From: REEP01 sp964517265
Lineage (GTDB): Bacteria > Pseudomonadota > Alphaproteobacteria > Rhodospirillales > Defluviicoccaceae
Length of the DNA: 64,000 nucleotides
Direction: 5' to 3'
Assembly (NCBI GenBank): GCA_964517265.1
Contig: CAZFBS010000003.1
Location: 124,001 to 188,000, forward strand
Part shown: one piece after another, positions 43,432 through 52,867 of the stretch
Layout: the number at the start of each line of letters is the position of its first letter
Position numbering within the stretch: position 1 is the stretch's first letter
Made by a program: the position numbers and the translations under genes
The notes under the pieces: generated by a model
Databases searched by the model: none
Told to the model about the DNA's origin: nothing
The model's input: the letters and a program-made list of their open reading frames with translations, nothing else

Positions 43432-44283
43432 ATGCACAGCGTGGTTTGCCTTAAGCAGGTGCCGGACAGCGCCCAGATTCGCATTCATCCGGTGACCAAC
43501 ACGATCATGCGGCAGGGGGTGCCGACGATCATCAATCCTTACGATCTGTTCGCGCTGGAGGAGGCGCTGCGGCTGCGCGATCGCTTCGGCGGTCGCGTCA
43601 CCGTATTGACGATGGGCCCGCCGATGGCGGAAGCCGCATTGCGCAAGGCGCTCGCCTACGGTGCCGATGCGGCGGTGCTGATGACGGATCGTCTATTCGC
43701 GGGTTCCGACACCCTGGCGACGTCCTTCGTTCTTGCCCAGGCCATCGCCCGGATTGCCGCCGAACATCCCGTCGACATCGTGTTCGCCGGCAAGCAGACC
43801 ATCGACGGCGACACCGCCCAGGTCGGGCCCGGCATCGCTAGTCGGATGGCGCTCAACCAGTTGACCTATGTCGAGCGCATCGTCGAGCTCGATCCCACGC
43901 GAGGGCACATCGTCGTGCACCGACGCTCGGAAGGCGGCGTGCAGGTTCTGGCGACCCGCCTGCCGTGCCTCATTACCATGCTGGAGGGATCCAACGCGAT
44001 CCGCTTCGCATCCATGGACGACATGTTCCGCGCCGCACGCGCCGAAATCACGACATGGAGCGCCGCCGATACCGGTATTGCCGATGTCGGCAAATGCGGG
44101 CTGCGCGGCTCGCCCACCGTCGTGCGCAAGGTATTCGCGCCTACCCCACGAACGGAGAAGGCCAAGGCGATCGAGAGTGCGGGCAAATCGTCCGCCGACA
44201 TTGCCGATGCGGTCATCGACACGCTGCTGACCGCCAACCCCAAGCTCCACGACGACCTGTTTCGCCAGGCGCGTGCGGGCTGA
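43432..44283 (+). CDS. fixA: Electron transfer flavoprotein beta subunit FixA
   Basis: With FixB forms the bifurcating flavoprotein that uses NADH to reduce quinone and, through flavin bifurcation, low-potential ferredoxin or flavodoxin for nitrogenase. The 283-residue protein starts MHSVVCLKQVPDSAQIRIH and contains DIVFAGKQTIDGDTAQVGPG, the nucleotide-binding stretch. ATG at 43432 fits the family start; ATG at 43408 overlaps nifW as ATGA and would add eight residues. GAGGAG lies about 10 bases upstream. Confidence 0.95.
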   Translation: MHSVVCLKQVPDSAQIRIHPVTNTIMRQGVPTIINPYDLFALEEALRLRDRFGGRVTVLTMGPPMAEAALRKALAYGADAAVLMTDRLFAGSDTLATSFVLAQAIARIAAEHPVDIVFAGKQTIDGDTAQVGPGIASRMALNQLTYVERIVELDPTRGHIVVHRRSEGGVQVLATRLPCLITMLEGSNAIRFASMDDMFRAARAEITTWSAADTGIADVGKCGLRGSPTVVRKVFAPTPRTEKAKAIESAGKSSADIADAVIDTLLTANPKLHDDLFRQARAG

Positions 44284-44298
44284 GGAGACTTAAAGATC

Positions 44299-45402
44299 AT
44301 GCCCGAAGCGAAAAGCCTCCCGAACAGGCCGCGTCCGGCCGGCCGCAGCAAGGAGTTGCCGGAACACCTCAAGGCTTACAAGGGGGTCTGGGTGTTCATC
44401 GAGATGGAGCGCGGCCAGGTTCACCCCGTCTCCTGGGAACTGCTAGGTGAAGGCAGGAAACTGGCCGAGGCGCTCGGCGTCGAGCTTGCCGGTGTTGCGA
44501 TGGGACCGCACCGGGACCGGCTGGCAAGCCTCGTCGGCGAGGCGGCTGGGTACGGCGCCGACGTTGTCTACCAGATCGAGGATCCGCTCCTTGCGGCCTA
44601 TCGCACTGAGCCGTTCACCCGCGGGATGACCGCGCTGGTCGAGACCTACAAGCCGGAAATCCTTCTGCTTGGCGCCACCACCCTCGGCCGCGATCTCGCC
44701 GGCAGCGTCGCTACCCGCCTTGCCACCGGCCTGACCGCCGACTGTACCGGTCTTGCCATGGACATGGAGACCCGGAGCATGGCGTCGACGCGCCCGACGT
44801 TCGGCGGCAGCCTGCTGTGCACCATCCACACGCTGCATTTCCGCCCGCAGATGGCGACGGTGCGCCCGCGCGTGATGGAAATGCCGGAGCCCCAGTCCGG
44901 GCGTCAGGCGCGCGTCGTCGTTCATCGGCTGGAAATGACGGAAGACGACATTATCACCAAGGTGCTCGATTTCATCCCCGATGGCGATCAGAACAAGGTC
45001 CGTCTTGCCTATGCCGATATCGTCGTTGCCGGCGGTCTCGGGCTCGGCTCGCCGGAGAATTTCCAGCTCGTCCGGGATCTCGCCGCAGTGCTCGGCGCCG
45101 AATACGGCGGCTCGCGTCCGCTCGTCCAGAAGGGCTGGATTTCCGCCGATCGCCAGATCGGCCAGACCGGCAAGACCATCCGGCCCAAGCTCTACATTGC
45201 TGCGGGTATCTCCGGAGCGATTCAGCATCGGGTCGGCACGGAAGGGTCCGACATGATCCTCGCGATCAATACCGATCCCAGTGCACCGATCTTCGATTTC
45301 GCCACCTACGCCCTTGTCGGCGATGCCCTTGAAATTCTCCCGGCGCTGACGGAGGCGTTCCGGCAGCGGATCACCGCCGCCGAACGCGCCGCTGTCGCCT
45401 GA
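44299..45402 (+). CDS. fixB: Electron transfer flavoprotein alpha subunit FixB
   Basis: Flavin-binding partner of FixA, 367 residues. The N-terminal half has the ETF alpha fold (KGVWVFIEMERGQVHPVSWELLG) and the C-terminal half the FAD-binding segment, including SRPLVQKGWI, RQIGQTGKTIRPKLYIAAGISGAIQH (read in parts) and AINTDPSAPIFDFATY. GAGGAG lies upstream of the ATG. It follows fixA by 15 bases. Confidence 0.96.
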   Translation: MPEAKSLPNRPRPAGRSKELPEHLKAYKGVWVFIEMERGQVHPVSWELLGEGRKLAEALGVELAGVAMGPHRDRLASLVGEAAGYGADVVYQIEDPLLAAYRTEPFTRGMTALVETYKPEILLLGATTLGRDLAGSVATRLATGLTADCTGLAMDMETRSMASTRPTFGGSLLCTIHTLHFRPQMATVRPRVMEMPEPQSGRQARVVVHRLEMTEDDIITKVLDFIPDGDQNKVRLAYADIVVAGGLGLGSPENFQLVRDLAAVLGAEYGGSRPLVQKGWISADRQIGQTGKTIRPKLYIAAGISGAIQHRVGTEGSDMILAINTDPSAPIFDFATYALVGDALEILPALTEAFRQRITAAERAAVA

Positions 45403-45420
45403 GAAGAAGGACCCTTAGCC

Positions 45421-46722
45421 ATGCCTGAAAAATTTGACGCCATCGTCGTCGGTGCCGGCCCCGCCGGCAATGCGGCGGCGCTGACGCTGGCCCGCGCCGG
45501 TGTCAACGTGTTGCAGCTCGAACGCGGCGAGTATCCCGGCTCGAAGAACGTCCAGGGCGCGATCATGTATGCCGATCAGCTCGAGGCGCTTGTTCCGGAG
45601 TTCCGCGAGGATGCTCCTCTCGAGCGTCATATCGTCGAGCAGCGGATCTGGATGCTGAGCGATACCGCGCACGTCGGCACTCACTATCGCTGCGATGCCT
45701 TCAATGAGGAGCGGCCCAACCGCTACACCATCATCCGCGCCCAGTTCGACAAGTGGTTTTCGAAGAAGGTTCAGGAAGCGGGGGGATTGGTCATCTGCGA
45801 GACCACGGTGACCGAGCTGATCAAGGACGATCGCGGTCGGGTCATCGGCGTTCGCACCGACCGTGCCGGGGGCGAGATTTATGCCGATGTTGTCGTTCTC
45901 GCCGATGGCGTCAACGCCCTCGTCGCTCAGCGCTCCGGCTTGCGCGATGAACTGACGCCGGATACCGTCGCCCTCGCCGTAAAGGAGATGCACTTCCTGC
46001 CCGAAGAAGTGATTCAGCAGCGCTTCAACGTCAGCGGCGAGGAGGGTGTCGTGATCGAGGCGGCGGGAACCGTTACCGAAGGCATGCTGGGGACCGGCTT
46101 CATCTACACCAACAGGGAATCGCTTTCGGTCGGGATTGGCTGTCTCGTCTCCGACTTTGCCGCCTCCGGCGTGCGCCCTTATGACCTTCTCGATCGGTTC
46201 AAGCAGCATCCCTCGATCCGGCCGCTCCTCGAAGGCAGCGAGGTGAAGGAGTACGCCGCTCACTTGATTCCCGAAGGGGGCTTTCGCGCGATCCCCGAGG
46301 TCAGCGGCGATGGCTGGCTGGTGGCCGGCGACGCCGGACAGTTCGTCAACTCGCTCCACCGCGAGGGCTCGAACATGGCGATGACAACCGGCTTGCTGGC
46401 CGCGGAGACGATCATCGCGTTGCGCCAGGCGCAAAAGCCGATGACCGCCGCCAATCTTGCCGGCTATCGCAAGCGGCTGAAGAACAGCTACGTGATGAAG
46501 GATTTGCGCAAGTACCGCGACCTTCCCGGCGTGTTGCACAACAACAAGCAGTTCGTCACCACCTATCCCGAGCTTCTCGCCCAGGCAGCCAGCACCTGGT
46601 TCCGGGTCGATGGCGTCGACAAGCGTACCAAGGAGCGGGCCATCGTCCGCAGCTTTCGTCGCGGGCGCTCGATCCGCGGCATCATTGGAGACGTTTTCAA
46701 ACTTGCGAGGGCCGTGCGATGA
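45421..46722 (+). CDS. fixC: FixC, ETF-quinone oxidoreductase-like flavoprotein
   Basis: FAD protein of the FixABCX complex, 433 residues, related to ETF-ubiquinone oxidoreductase. The Rossmann motif VVGAGPAGNAAALTLARAG is at the N-terminus, a second FAD contact is WLVAGDAGQFVNSLHREGSNMA (read in parts), and the C-terminal half matches FixC. It passes electrons between FixAB flavins, FixX and quinone. It overlaps fixX by 4 bases. Confidence 0.96.
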   Translation: MPEKFDAIVVGAGPAGNAAALTLARAGVNVLQLERGEYPGSKNVQGAIMYADQLEALVPEFREDAPLERHIVEQRIWMLSDTAHVGTHYRCDAFNEERPNRYTIIRAQFDKWFSKKVQEAGGLVICETTVTELIKDDRGRVIGVRTDRAGGEIYADVVVLADGVNALVAQRSGLRDELTPDTVALAVKEMHFLPEEVIQQRFNVSGEEGVVIEAAGTVTEGMLGTGFIYTNRESLSVGIGCLVSDFAASGVRPYDLLDRFKQHPSIRPLLEGSEVKEYAAHLIPEGGFRAIPEVSGDGWLVAGDAGQFVNSLHREGSNMAMTTGLLAAETIIALRQAQKPMTAANLAGYRKRLKNSYVMKDLRKYRDLPGVLHNNKQFVTTYPELLAQAASTWFRVDGVDKRTKERAIVRSFRRGRSIRGIIGDVFKLARAVR

Positions 46723-47006
46723 GCATCAAAGTCGAGGAAAAACTTTACCAGAACCGCTACGTGGTCGACGAGGGCCGACCGCATATCCGCATTAAAGATG
46801 AGGCTGCGGCGGCCGGTGGGCTGAACGCGCTGGTTCACATCTGCCCCGCCGGGTGCTGGTCGCTGCAGCCGGATGGGCAGGTGAGCGGCACCCTCGACGG
46901 CTGCTTCGAGTGCGGAACCTGCCGCATCGTTGCCTCCGCGAGCGGAAAGGAGATCGAATGGTCGTACCCGCGTGGCGGGTTCGGCATCCTCTACAAGTTC
47001 GGCTGA
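46719..47006 (+). CDS. fixX: Ferredoxin-like protein FixX
   Basis: A 95-residue Fe-S protein that is the electron exit of the FixABCX complex. Cysteines occur in HICPAGCWSLQPDG and GCFECGTCRIV, the C-terminal ferredoxin domain of FixX. Its start overlaps fixC (ATGA). It is the last clear nif/fix gene of the island. Confidence 0.95.
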   Translation: MSIKVEEKLYQNRYVVDEGRPHIRIKDEAAAAGGLNALVHICPAGCWSLQPDGQVSGTLDGCFECGTCRIVASASGKEIEWSYPRGGFGILYKFG

Positions 47007-47178
47007 CCGGCTTGAGCGGAAATGCGGGCGGTTGCGGCGTTGGCAGGCATTTGCGGCGGTAGGGCAGCATGAGGGTAGGCTGCCCATGCCAAGGCAGCGC
47101 CGAACGGGGCGACGATCTTCTCCTGAACCCGCCGAAGGAGGAGATCATCGCATTGCCGTTACCGCCGAGCCACCATGA

Positions 47179-47970
47179 TCACGACCCACACACCGTCAAC
47201 GCGCTGTTGGCCTCCGACGGTTTCATCTGCGGCCGCAGCGAGCGCAGTACGCGCGCAGGCATTCCAACGGCTAGGCTGTAACCGGGGATGTCGTCGCGGA
47301 CCAGCGCGCCCGCACCGACAACCACATGCTCCCCAATTGTCACTCCGTCCAACACCTTGACGTGCGATCCCAGCCACGAGCTCGGACCGACGCGAATGCC
47401 GTTTTCCGAACCAATGACATCCTGTTCGGCGAAGGAGATATCGACCCGCTCAAGATCGTATGTGCTGCCGACGAGGTAGGTATAGGCAGCGATCATCGTA
47501 TTTTGCCCCACCACGACACGATGCGACGAGAACAACTCGCAGTTGAAGCCGATGTTGGCGCCGTCTTCGAGATAGATGCTGCCGTTCTTGCAGCTCAAAA
47601 TACTGTTGCGCCCGAGAAACACCCCGTTCCCGATTACGATACCCTCGTTATCAGTGCCTTTGGCATCGATCAGGCAGTTATCATCGATAATGACATCGTC
47701 GCCGATCGAAATTTTGTGCGGATGGCGCAGCACGATCCCGCTGCCAAACACCACGTTTCTGCCGACGTGCTTCAAGATCATCGGATAGAAGATGCGGCGC
47801 AGAAAAAGCCCCAGTGCGCCCGGTATCGTGCTGAACAGAAGCACGATTAACTCATACCGGATGAGGGTCAGCCATCCACGTTGCCCGATGATGAGATCCT
47901 GGTACTTGCCGAGTTTGGATGACGTGCCATCGGAGATGACGTGACGCGTTTTGAGCTTGGCTGTCTGCAT
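47179..47970 (-). CDS. Left-handed beta-helix (hexapeptide) acyltransferase
   Basis: A 263-residue putative O-acetyltransferase. It has a hydrophobic segment near residues 35-62 (LTLIRYELIVLLFSTIPGALG) and then hexapeptide repeats ([IV]-G-x4 type: ISIGDDVIIDDNC, IVIGNGVFLGRN, IRVGPSSWLGSHV, VTIGEHVVVGAGAL) ending in the acetyltransferase-like PGYSLAVGMPARVL. Such enzymes modify surface polysaccharides. ATG at 47970 has AGGA about 9 bases upstream; the open frame upstream to 48099 crosses AT-rich, probably regulatory sequence. Sugar or lipid substrate unknown. Confidence 0.85.
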   Translation of the reverse strand: MQTAKLKTRHVISDGTSSKLGKYQDLIIGQRGWLTLIRYELIVLLFSTIPGALGLFLRRIFYPMILKHVGRNVVFGSGIVLRHPHKISIGDDVIIDDNCLIDAKGTDNEGIVIGNGVFLGRNSILSCKNGSIYLEDGANIGFNCELFSSHRVVVGQNTMIAAYTYLVGSTYDLERVDISFAEQDVIGSENGIRVGPSSWLGSHVKVLDGVTIGEHVVVGAGALVRDDIPGYSLAVGMPARVLRSLRPQMKPSEANSALTVCGS

Positions 47971-48400
47971 CTCGCATGTCCTTGTGTCGCCTGATCCGGA
48001 ACGACAGGGTGATCGCACTGTGTTTATCCGAATGGATCCATTATGAACGCAAACGCTAATAATATATAAAAAGGTGCGACCGATGTTCTGATATTCCATT
48101 TCATCAGACTCCCGGTCAAGTCAACACGAAATTCGTAAATGATCTGTTAATTATTGTCCGCGTTTTGTGCGAAGGGACAAAGGAAGGATGCGCCTTTTGT
48201 TGATATGAAAAGGCCCGTCAGCAAGGCGGCTCATGACGCCAGCGCTCCAACAAACCGGCGGCGCCCTACCGGTCTGCTGGGCTGCAGATCAAGCGAAAGC
48301 CCTTATTTTCCGCTCCCGCAACATGCCGCGGCGCGCCAGCCTCGAAACCAATTCTTAGGGATTATCAACGACGCTCCCTGGTGCAAAGGAGCTTTCGCCC
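47971..48400. other. AT-rich divergent intergenic region
   Basis: A 430-base region. The part at about 48010-48160 is distinctly AT-rich for this genome (runs such as TAATAATATATAAAAAGG), likely promoters for the divergent acyltransferase and flippase-like genes. No gene or clear operator was recognised. Confidence 0.45.
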
Positions 48401-49408
48401 GTGGAAACCACGCCGACCATGGACACCGTCGTAAACGCGCCAGACGTCTCCGCTCAGGCGGCCGCGCCGACCAGCAAGCGCACGCGCCAAGTGCTGATCA
48501 CGGCGCTCAAGGTCGCCATCTCCATCATGCTGATTCTGTGGATCCTGCGCGGCACCAGCGTCAGCGAGGTGCTGGCGGCGATGGCGTCCGCCAACCTGTT
48601 GTTGCTGATCCTGGCGGCGGGCTTCCACATTATCGGCTTTACCCTCAGTGCATACCGCTGGCGCCTGCTGCTGCGCTCGCAGGGCGCAGATGCATCGATC
48701 ATGTACCTGATCCAATCCTACGTGATCAGCGTGTTCTTTAACAACTTCCTGCCATCGACCATCGGCGGCGACGGTGTGCGGGCTTACGACTCCTGGCGGT
48801 TGGGACAGTCGAAGTCCGGTGCCGTGGCTGTGGTTTTCGTCGACCGCTTTCTCGGGCTGCTGGTCTTGATGCTGTTCGCGTCGGTGGCGGCGCTGTTCTC
48901 CCCGGAGATCATGTCCAGCGATCCCAGCCTATACGCCTGGGTGATCGTCGGCGCGCTCGGCTGTGTCTCATTGACGGCGATCCTTTTCGTACCATCAGAG
49001 TATCTGCCACGGGCACTCGCCCGCCTGCCGATCCCGTTCAAAGAGAAGCTGCTGAAGATCCTGCGCTCGTTCCTCGCCTTTCAGGGCAAGACAGCAGTGC
49101 TGATCCACGCCCTGTGGCTTTCGCTGCTGCTGCAGGCCAATGTCGTCGTCCACTACTTTCTGATCTCCGAGGCGCTCGGGCTGAATATCCCGTTCATGAG
49201 TTTCTTCCTGATCGTGCCGCTGGCAACCTTCATCATGATGCTGCCGATATCGATCAACGCCATTGGCGTTCGCGAGGGCACCTTCGCCTTTTTCTTTGCG
49301 GCCTTCGGCGTGCTGCGTCCTGAAGCAATCGCGTTCTCGTGGATCGTCTACGGCATGATCGTTGTGCAGGGATTGATCGGCGGTGTGCTCTACGCCCTGC
49401 GCCGGTGA
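48401..49408 (+). CDS. Flippase-like integral membrane protein (UPF0104/LPG synthase TM family)
   Basis: A 335-residue polytopic membrane protein of the AglD/MprF-transmembrane (lysylphosphatidylglycerol synthase TM) family. Around eight hydrophobic helices are seen, for example ISIMLILWILRG, FLGLLVLMLFASVAALF, FLIVPLATFIMMLPIS. Family segments are YRWRLLLRSQG, FFNNFLPSTIGGDGVRAYDSW and INAIGVREGTFAFFFAAFG. Members handle lipid-linked or isoprenoid substrates. The GTG start at 48401 has AAAGGAG 9 bases upstream. It could serve the adjacent acyltransferase in surface polysaccharide export, by inference. Confidence 0.85.
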   Translation: METTPTMDTVVNAPDVSAQAAAPTSKRTRQVLITALKVAISIMLILWILRGTSVSEVLAAMASANLLLLILAAGFHIIGFTLSAYRWRLLLRSQGADASIMYLIQSYVISVFFNNFLPSTIGGDGVRAYDSWRLGQSKSGAVAVVFVDRFLGLLVLMLFASVAALFSPEIMSSDPSLYAWVIVGALGCVSLTAILFVPSEYLPRALARLPIPFKEKLLKILRSFLAFQGKTAVLIHALWLSLLLQANVVVHYFLISEALGLNIPFMSFFLIVPLATFIMMLPISINAIGVREGTFAFFFAAFGVLRPEAIAFSWIVYGMIVVQGLIGGVLYALRR

Positions 49409-49792
49409 GACTCCGAAGGGACGACCAAGGTCCCGAAGCAGTTGCCCGAGGGGTGAAGATGCCCGGTTGTTGTAGCCTGTCAGATGTCCGCCCCTGTCGT
49501 CGGGGCGTGGGACGGCGCAGGGCGGCCGCTCACCGGCTCGTCGCCAGCGAGCCGACACCAAGCAGAAGATGAAGCCAGTCTCTCACCCCACTGGCAATCC
49601 CAGCCGTCGTGACCTCTGCCGGGATCCGATTCTCCCGATTGCCCTCCGGTCCTGACGCCCGGCCAGATCCCGTGCGGGCGACAGGACGTTACGCAGTCGT
49701 TGACACGGGCTTTTGGTTGGTCATACTCCGGGTCCCGGGCAGGCACCGCCGCTTGCCTGAACGTTCGTGATTTTTCCAGGAAATTGCAGATC
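49409..49792. promoter_or_regulatory. rplM upstream region with candidate promoter
   Basis: A 384-base gap without a convincing gene. It has a hairpin with 7-bp arms CGGCTCG (49533-49539) and CGAGCCG (49547-49553). TTGACA at 49700-49705 followed at about 17 bases by ATACTC gives a plausible sigma-70 promoter for rplM-rpsI, leaving a leader of roughly 60 bases. No L13-binding leader structure could be established by eye. Confidence 0.4.
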
Positions 49793-50266
49793 ATGCTCCG
49801 GACGATGCGTACCTACTCAGCCAAGCCCTCGGAGGTCCAACGACACTGGTATGTCGTTGATGCGGAGGACGTGGTTCTCGGGCGGCTGGCTTCTGTCGTC
49901 GCGATGCGCCTGCGTGGCAAGCACAAGCCGATGTTCACCCCTCATATCGATTGCGGCGATCATGTCATCGTCGTCAATGCGGAGAAGGTGCGGCTGACCG
50001 GTCGCAAGCGTGAGCAGGAGATGTTCTACTGGCATACCGGTCATCCGGGCGGGATCAAGGGGCGCAGCCTTGCGCAGATTCTCGACGGCCCACATCCGGA
50101 TCGGGTCGTCACCAAGGCCGTCGAGCGGATGATTCCGCGAACGGTTTTGGGGCGGGACATGATGCGCAAGCTGCATGTGTACGCGGGCGCGGATCATCCC
50201 CATCGCTCCCAGAATCCGGAGCCGCTTGATGTGGCGGCGATGAACCCCAAGAACAAAAGAGGATAG
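49793..50266 (+). CDS. rplM: 50S ribosomal protein L13
   Basis: Ribosomal large-subunit protein, 157 residues as given. Family segments are HWYVVDAEDVVLGRLAS, LRGKHKPMFTPHIDCGDHV (in parts), YWHTGHPGGIK and MIPRTVLGRDMM. ATG at 49793 has AGGAA about 11 bases upstream; ATG at 49805 (MRTYSAKP) is the family-typical beginning and may be the true start. It is paired with rpsI, as in most bacteria. Confidence 0.97.
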   Translation: MLRTMRTYSAKPSEVQRHWYVVDAEDVVLGRLASVVAMRLRGKHKPMFTPHIDCGDHVIVVNAEKVRLTGRKREQEMFYWHTGHPGGIKGRSLAQILDGPHPDRVVTKAVERMIPRTVLGRDMMRKLHVYAGADHPHRSQNPEPLDVAAMNPKNKRG

Positions 50267-50278
50267 GCAGTCGCAACC

Positions 50279-50764
50279 ATGGTTGAGCAGACCCGGAGCC
50301 TTGAAGACCTGAAACAGCTTGGCAGCGGTATCCCGGTCGAGATGAGAGATGGCGTGCCGGAGCCCAGGATCGATTCGTTAGGCCGGTCCTATGCCACCGG
50401 CAAACGTAAGGATGCGGTCGCACGGGTTTGGCTGAAGCGTGGCAACGGCGCGATCAAGGTGAACGGCAAGAATGTCGATCGCTTTTTCGCAAGGCCAACG
50501 CTGCAAATGATTTTGAACCAGCCGTTCGCGGTGACCGATCGCGTCGGACAGTACGACGTTTACTGTTCAGTGAAGGGCGGTGGACTTTCCGGTCAGGCAG
50601 GAGCCGTCCGTCACGCCATCAGCCGCGCTTTGACGTACTACGAGCCGACCTTGCGCGGGGTTTTGAAGAGCGGCGGGTTCCTGACCCGAGACTCCCGGGT
50701 GGTGGAACGCAAGAAGTACGGCAAGGCCAAGGCACGGCGCAGCTTCCAGTTCTCCAAGCGCTGA
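50279..50764 (+). CDS. rpsI: 30S ribosomal protein S9
   Basis: Ribosomal small-subunit protein, 161 residues, including an alphaproteobacterial-type N-terminal lead of about 35 residues. The core begins GRSYATGKRKDAVARVWLKRG and ends with the conserved basic tail KARRSFQFSKR, whose C-terminal Arg contacts P-site tRNA. It starts 12 bases after rplM. Confidence 0.97.
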   Translation: MVEQTRSLEDLKQLGSGIPVEMRDGVPEPRIDSLGRSYATGKRKDAVARVWLKRGNGAIKVNGKNVDRFFARPTLQMILNQPFAVTDRVGQYDVYCSVKGGGLSGQAGAVRHAISRALTYYEPTLRGVLKSGGFLTRDSRVVERKKYGKAKARRSFQFSKR

Positions 50765-50765
50765 A

Positions 50766-50839
50766 CAGCGCGCGGCACCTCGCCTCCCGGCGGGAGAGTG
50801 TGCAAGGTTGGCGCATGCAAGGGGTCTAGCCGCGCGCTG
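50766..50839 (+). other. Long-range stem with inner hairpin between rpsI and argC
   Basis: CAGCGCGCGGC (50766-50776) and GCCGCGCGCTG (50829-50839) are perfect 11-bp inverted arms separated by 52 bases; inside lies a tight CTCCCGGCGGGAG dyad. No T-run follows. It might be a transcript-end or processing structure separating rpsI from argC. Confidence 0.5.
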
Positions 50840-50865
50840 AGACCGGTGGGAGCGGAACGGAAGCC

Positions 50866-51918
50866 ATGCCTGTTGATAAGATCCGCACAGCCATTGTCGG
50901 AGCCAGCGGCTATACCGGTGCCGAACTGGTTCGGCTGCTGGCGAGGCATCCCGCAGTTACGATCGTCGCACTGACGGCCGATCGCAAGGCGGGGCAGGGG
51001 CTCGGGACCGTATTTCCGCATCTTGCCGCCGCTGCCCACGATCTCGATCTGCCCGATCTCGTTGATGTCGATGCTGTCGACTGGGGCGACATCGACGTCG
51101 CTTTCTTTGGGCTGCCCCATGGAACCACCCAGGAGGTGGTTGCGCAGGTCCCCGATCACGTCAGGATTATCGATCTTTCAGCGGATTTCCGGCTCGCCGA
51201 CGTTGATGTCTACGCGCAGTGGTACGGCGGCCCCCACCGCGCGCCCGACCTGCAGAGCACCGCTGTCTACGGGTTGACGGAATTGGCCCGGCCGCGGATT
51301 CGCGCGGCGCGGCTGGTGGCCTGTCCGGGTTGCTATCCCACATCCTCGTTGTTGCCGCTGGTTCCTCTGATCGAGGCCGGCGCGATCGAGCCCGAGGGCA
51401 TCATCATCGATGCCAAATCGGGGGTGAGCGGGGCCGGACGCGCAGCCAAGGAAGGATCGCTGTTTGCGGAGGTTTCGGAAGGGGTGCATGCCTATGGCGT
51501 GGCCTCGCACCGTCATGCACCGGAAATCGAGCAGAGCCTGTCTTGGGCGGCAAAACGCCCCGTGCTGGTCAACTTCACCCCCCACCTGATCCCCATGAAC
51601 CGGGGCATTCTCGCGACGATCTACGTGCGGACGGCCCAGGGTGCGACACCGGATGATCTGCGCGGCGTCCTGGAAACGCGTTACCGCGACGAGCCGTTCG
51701 TGCGGGTGGTGCGGTCGGCTCCGGCGACAAGGCATGTCCGCGGCTCCAACCAGTGCCATCTCGCCGTGTTCGCGGACCGGCTTCCAGGCCGTGCCATCGT
51801 GCTCTCGGTGATCGACAACCTCATCAAGGGCGCATCCGGGCAGGCGGTCCAGAACATGAACCTGGTCTGCGGGCTGGCCGAAACCTTGGGGTTGGAGCAG
51901 CAGCCCCTGTTTCCCTGA
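50866..51918 (+). CDS. argC: N-acetyl-gamma-glutamyl-phosphate reductase
   Basis: Third step of arginine synthesis: NADPH-dependent reduction of N-acetylglutamyl phosphate. The 350-residue protein has the Rossmann motif VGASGYTGAELVRLLARHP, the catalytic Cys in VACPGCYPTSSLLPL, and the segments AKSGVSGAGRAAKE and HRHAPEIEQSL. It is the long ArgC type common in proteobacteria. The ATG at 50866 follows GGAACGGAAG. It is separated from rpsI by 101 bases with a stem-loop. Confidence 0.97.
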   Translation: MPVDKIRTAIVGASGYTGAELVRLLARHPAVTIVALTADRKAGQGLGTVFPHLAAAAHDLDLPDLVDVDAVDWGDIDVAFFGLPHGTTQEVVAQVPDHVRIIDLSADFRLADVDVYAQWYGGPHRAPDLQSTAVYGLTELARPRIRAARLVACPGCYPTSSLLPLVPLIEAGAIEPEGIIIDAKSGVSGAGRAAKEGSLFAEVSEGVHAYGVASHRHAPEIEQSLSWAAKRPVLVNFTPHLIPMNRGILATIYVRTAQGATPDDLRGVLETRYRDEPFVRVVRSAPATRHVRGSNQCHLAVFADRLPGRAIVLSVIDNLIKGASGQAVQNMNLVCGLAETLGLEQQPLFP

Positions 51919-52025
51919 ATTCTCTGTCTCCCTGACTTTTCGTGCGCGAAAGACTTTTCGTGCAAAGAAATCGGATGCCTCTCGATCGCGCCGCTCCCGC
52001 AATGGTGCTGTCGGCATCGCTGGGA

Positions 52026-52730
52026 CTACGCGCGTCCGCTCGATCCGCCGGCAACATCCAGCAACAGGTCCGGGTCGGCATAGAAGCGAGGCAGACCCAC
52101 CGCCTTCTGCGAGCCCAAGGTGAAGACAGCGATCGCGATCCACGTACCGTGAAAGATGAGACCGAGCGCGAGGGCCGCTTCGCCGGGAAGGGGTCCGATC
52201 GTCGCCCGCGCCCACAATTCGTGCAGCGCGACGATCGGCGTCGGATGGATTAAGATCTTGGCAAGGTAGCACCCCAGAAGCGCTGCGAAGATCCAGCCGT
52301 AGGTTCTTCGGATGCGACGGCCGAGAGCTTCCATGAACGAGATGTGGAAACGGAGGTTCCGGTAATCGGCAGCGAGGAGTTCGTTCCATTTGTTGTCGGT
52401 GCGCAATCCCTGGCCCATCAGGATCGGCCCATAGAGATTGATCTCCATGACGCGCACGCGCACGCGGAACACATCGTAGTACAGATACCGCCGTGCCTCG
52501 AAAAAGAGAAAGATGACGACCACCCAGCTGACCAGCAAGATCGGAATGGGCGAGGCGTCCGCGTTGCTGAATGTCACGGACAAGGCGATGCCGGTGACGA
52601 CGATCGCCCAATTGCTGGTTGTATCGAGGCGGTTGCGCCAGATTTTGCTCTGGTACATCTCGCCGCGGTAGAGGTGCGCCAAGGCTCCGATCTCGGCGGC
52701 GCCGAAGCCTGGCGCCTGTTTGCTGTCCAT
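52026..52730 (-). CDS. DUF2270 membrane protein
   Basis: A 234-residue inner-membrane protein matching DUF2270: an N-terminal soluble part (LAHLYRGEMYQSKIWRNRLD), two hydrophobic helices (WAIVVTGIALSVTFSN, IPILLVSWVVVIFLFFEARRY), a cytoplasmic stretch with ARRYLYYDVFRVRVRVMEINLYGP-like residues, and two more helices near the C-terminus. Function unknown. The ATG at 52730 has AGGAGA 6-7 bases upstream. It lies 137 bases downstream of the hemolysin III family gene. Confidence 0.75.
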   Translation of the reverse strand: MDSKQAPGFGAAEIGALAHLYRGEMYQSKIWRNRLDTTSNWAIVVTGIALSVTFSNADASPIPILLVSWVVVIFLFFEARRYLYYDVFRVRVRVMEINLYGPILMGQGLRTDNKWNELLAADYRNLRFHISFMEALGRRIRRTYGWIFAALLGCYLAKILIHPTPIVALHELWARATIGPLPGEAALALGLIFHGTWIAIAVFTLGSQKAVGLPRFYADPDLLLDVAGGSSGRA

Positions 52731-52867
52731 GTTCGCTTCTCCTATTCCAAAGACCATTCCGATCGACAGGTTGGTGGATCGACTGATCCTTTGTTTGGGC
52801 GCCAAGGGAAGGAGCCGGTCAACCGGGATTCGCGCGTGCCGGGGGTCAGGGACAAGCCGCCATTCAT

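Noticed and set aside
47069..47281. Small plus-strand frame after fixX encoding a His-rich segment (PPSHHDHDPHT)
   Set aside because: No strong ribosome site, no recognisable family, and its 3' half lies antisense to the conserved end of the acyltransferase gene. Probably chance.
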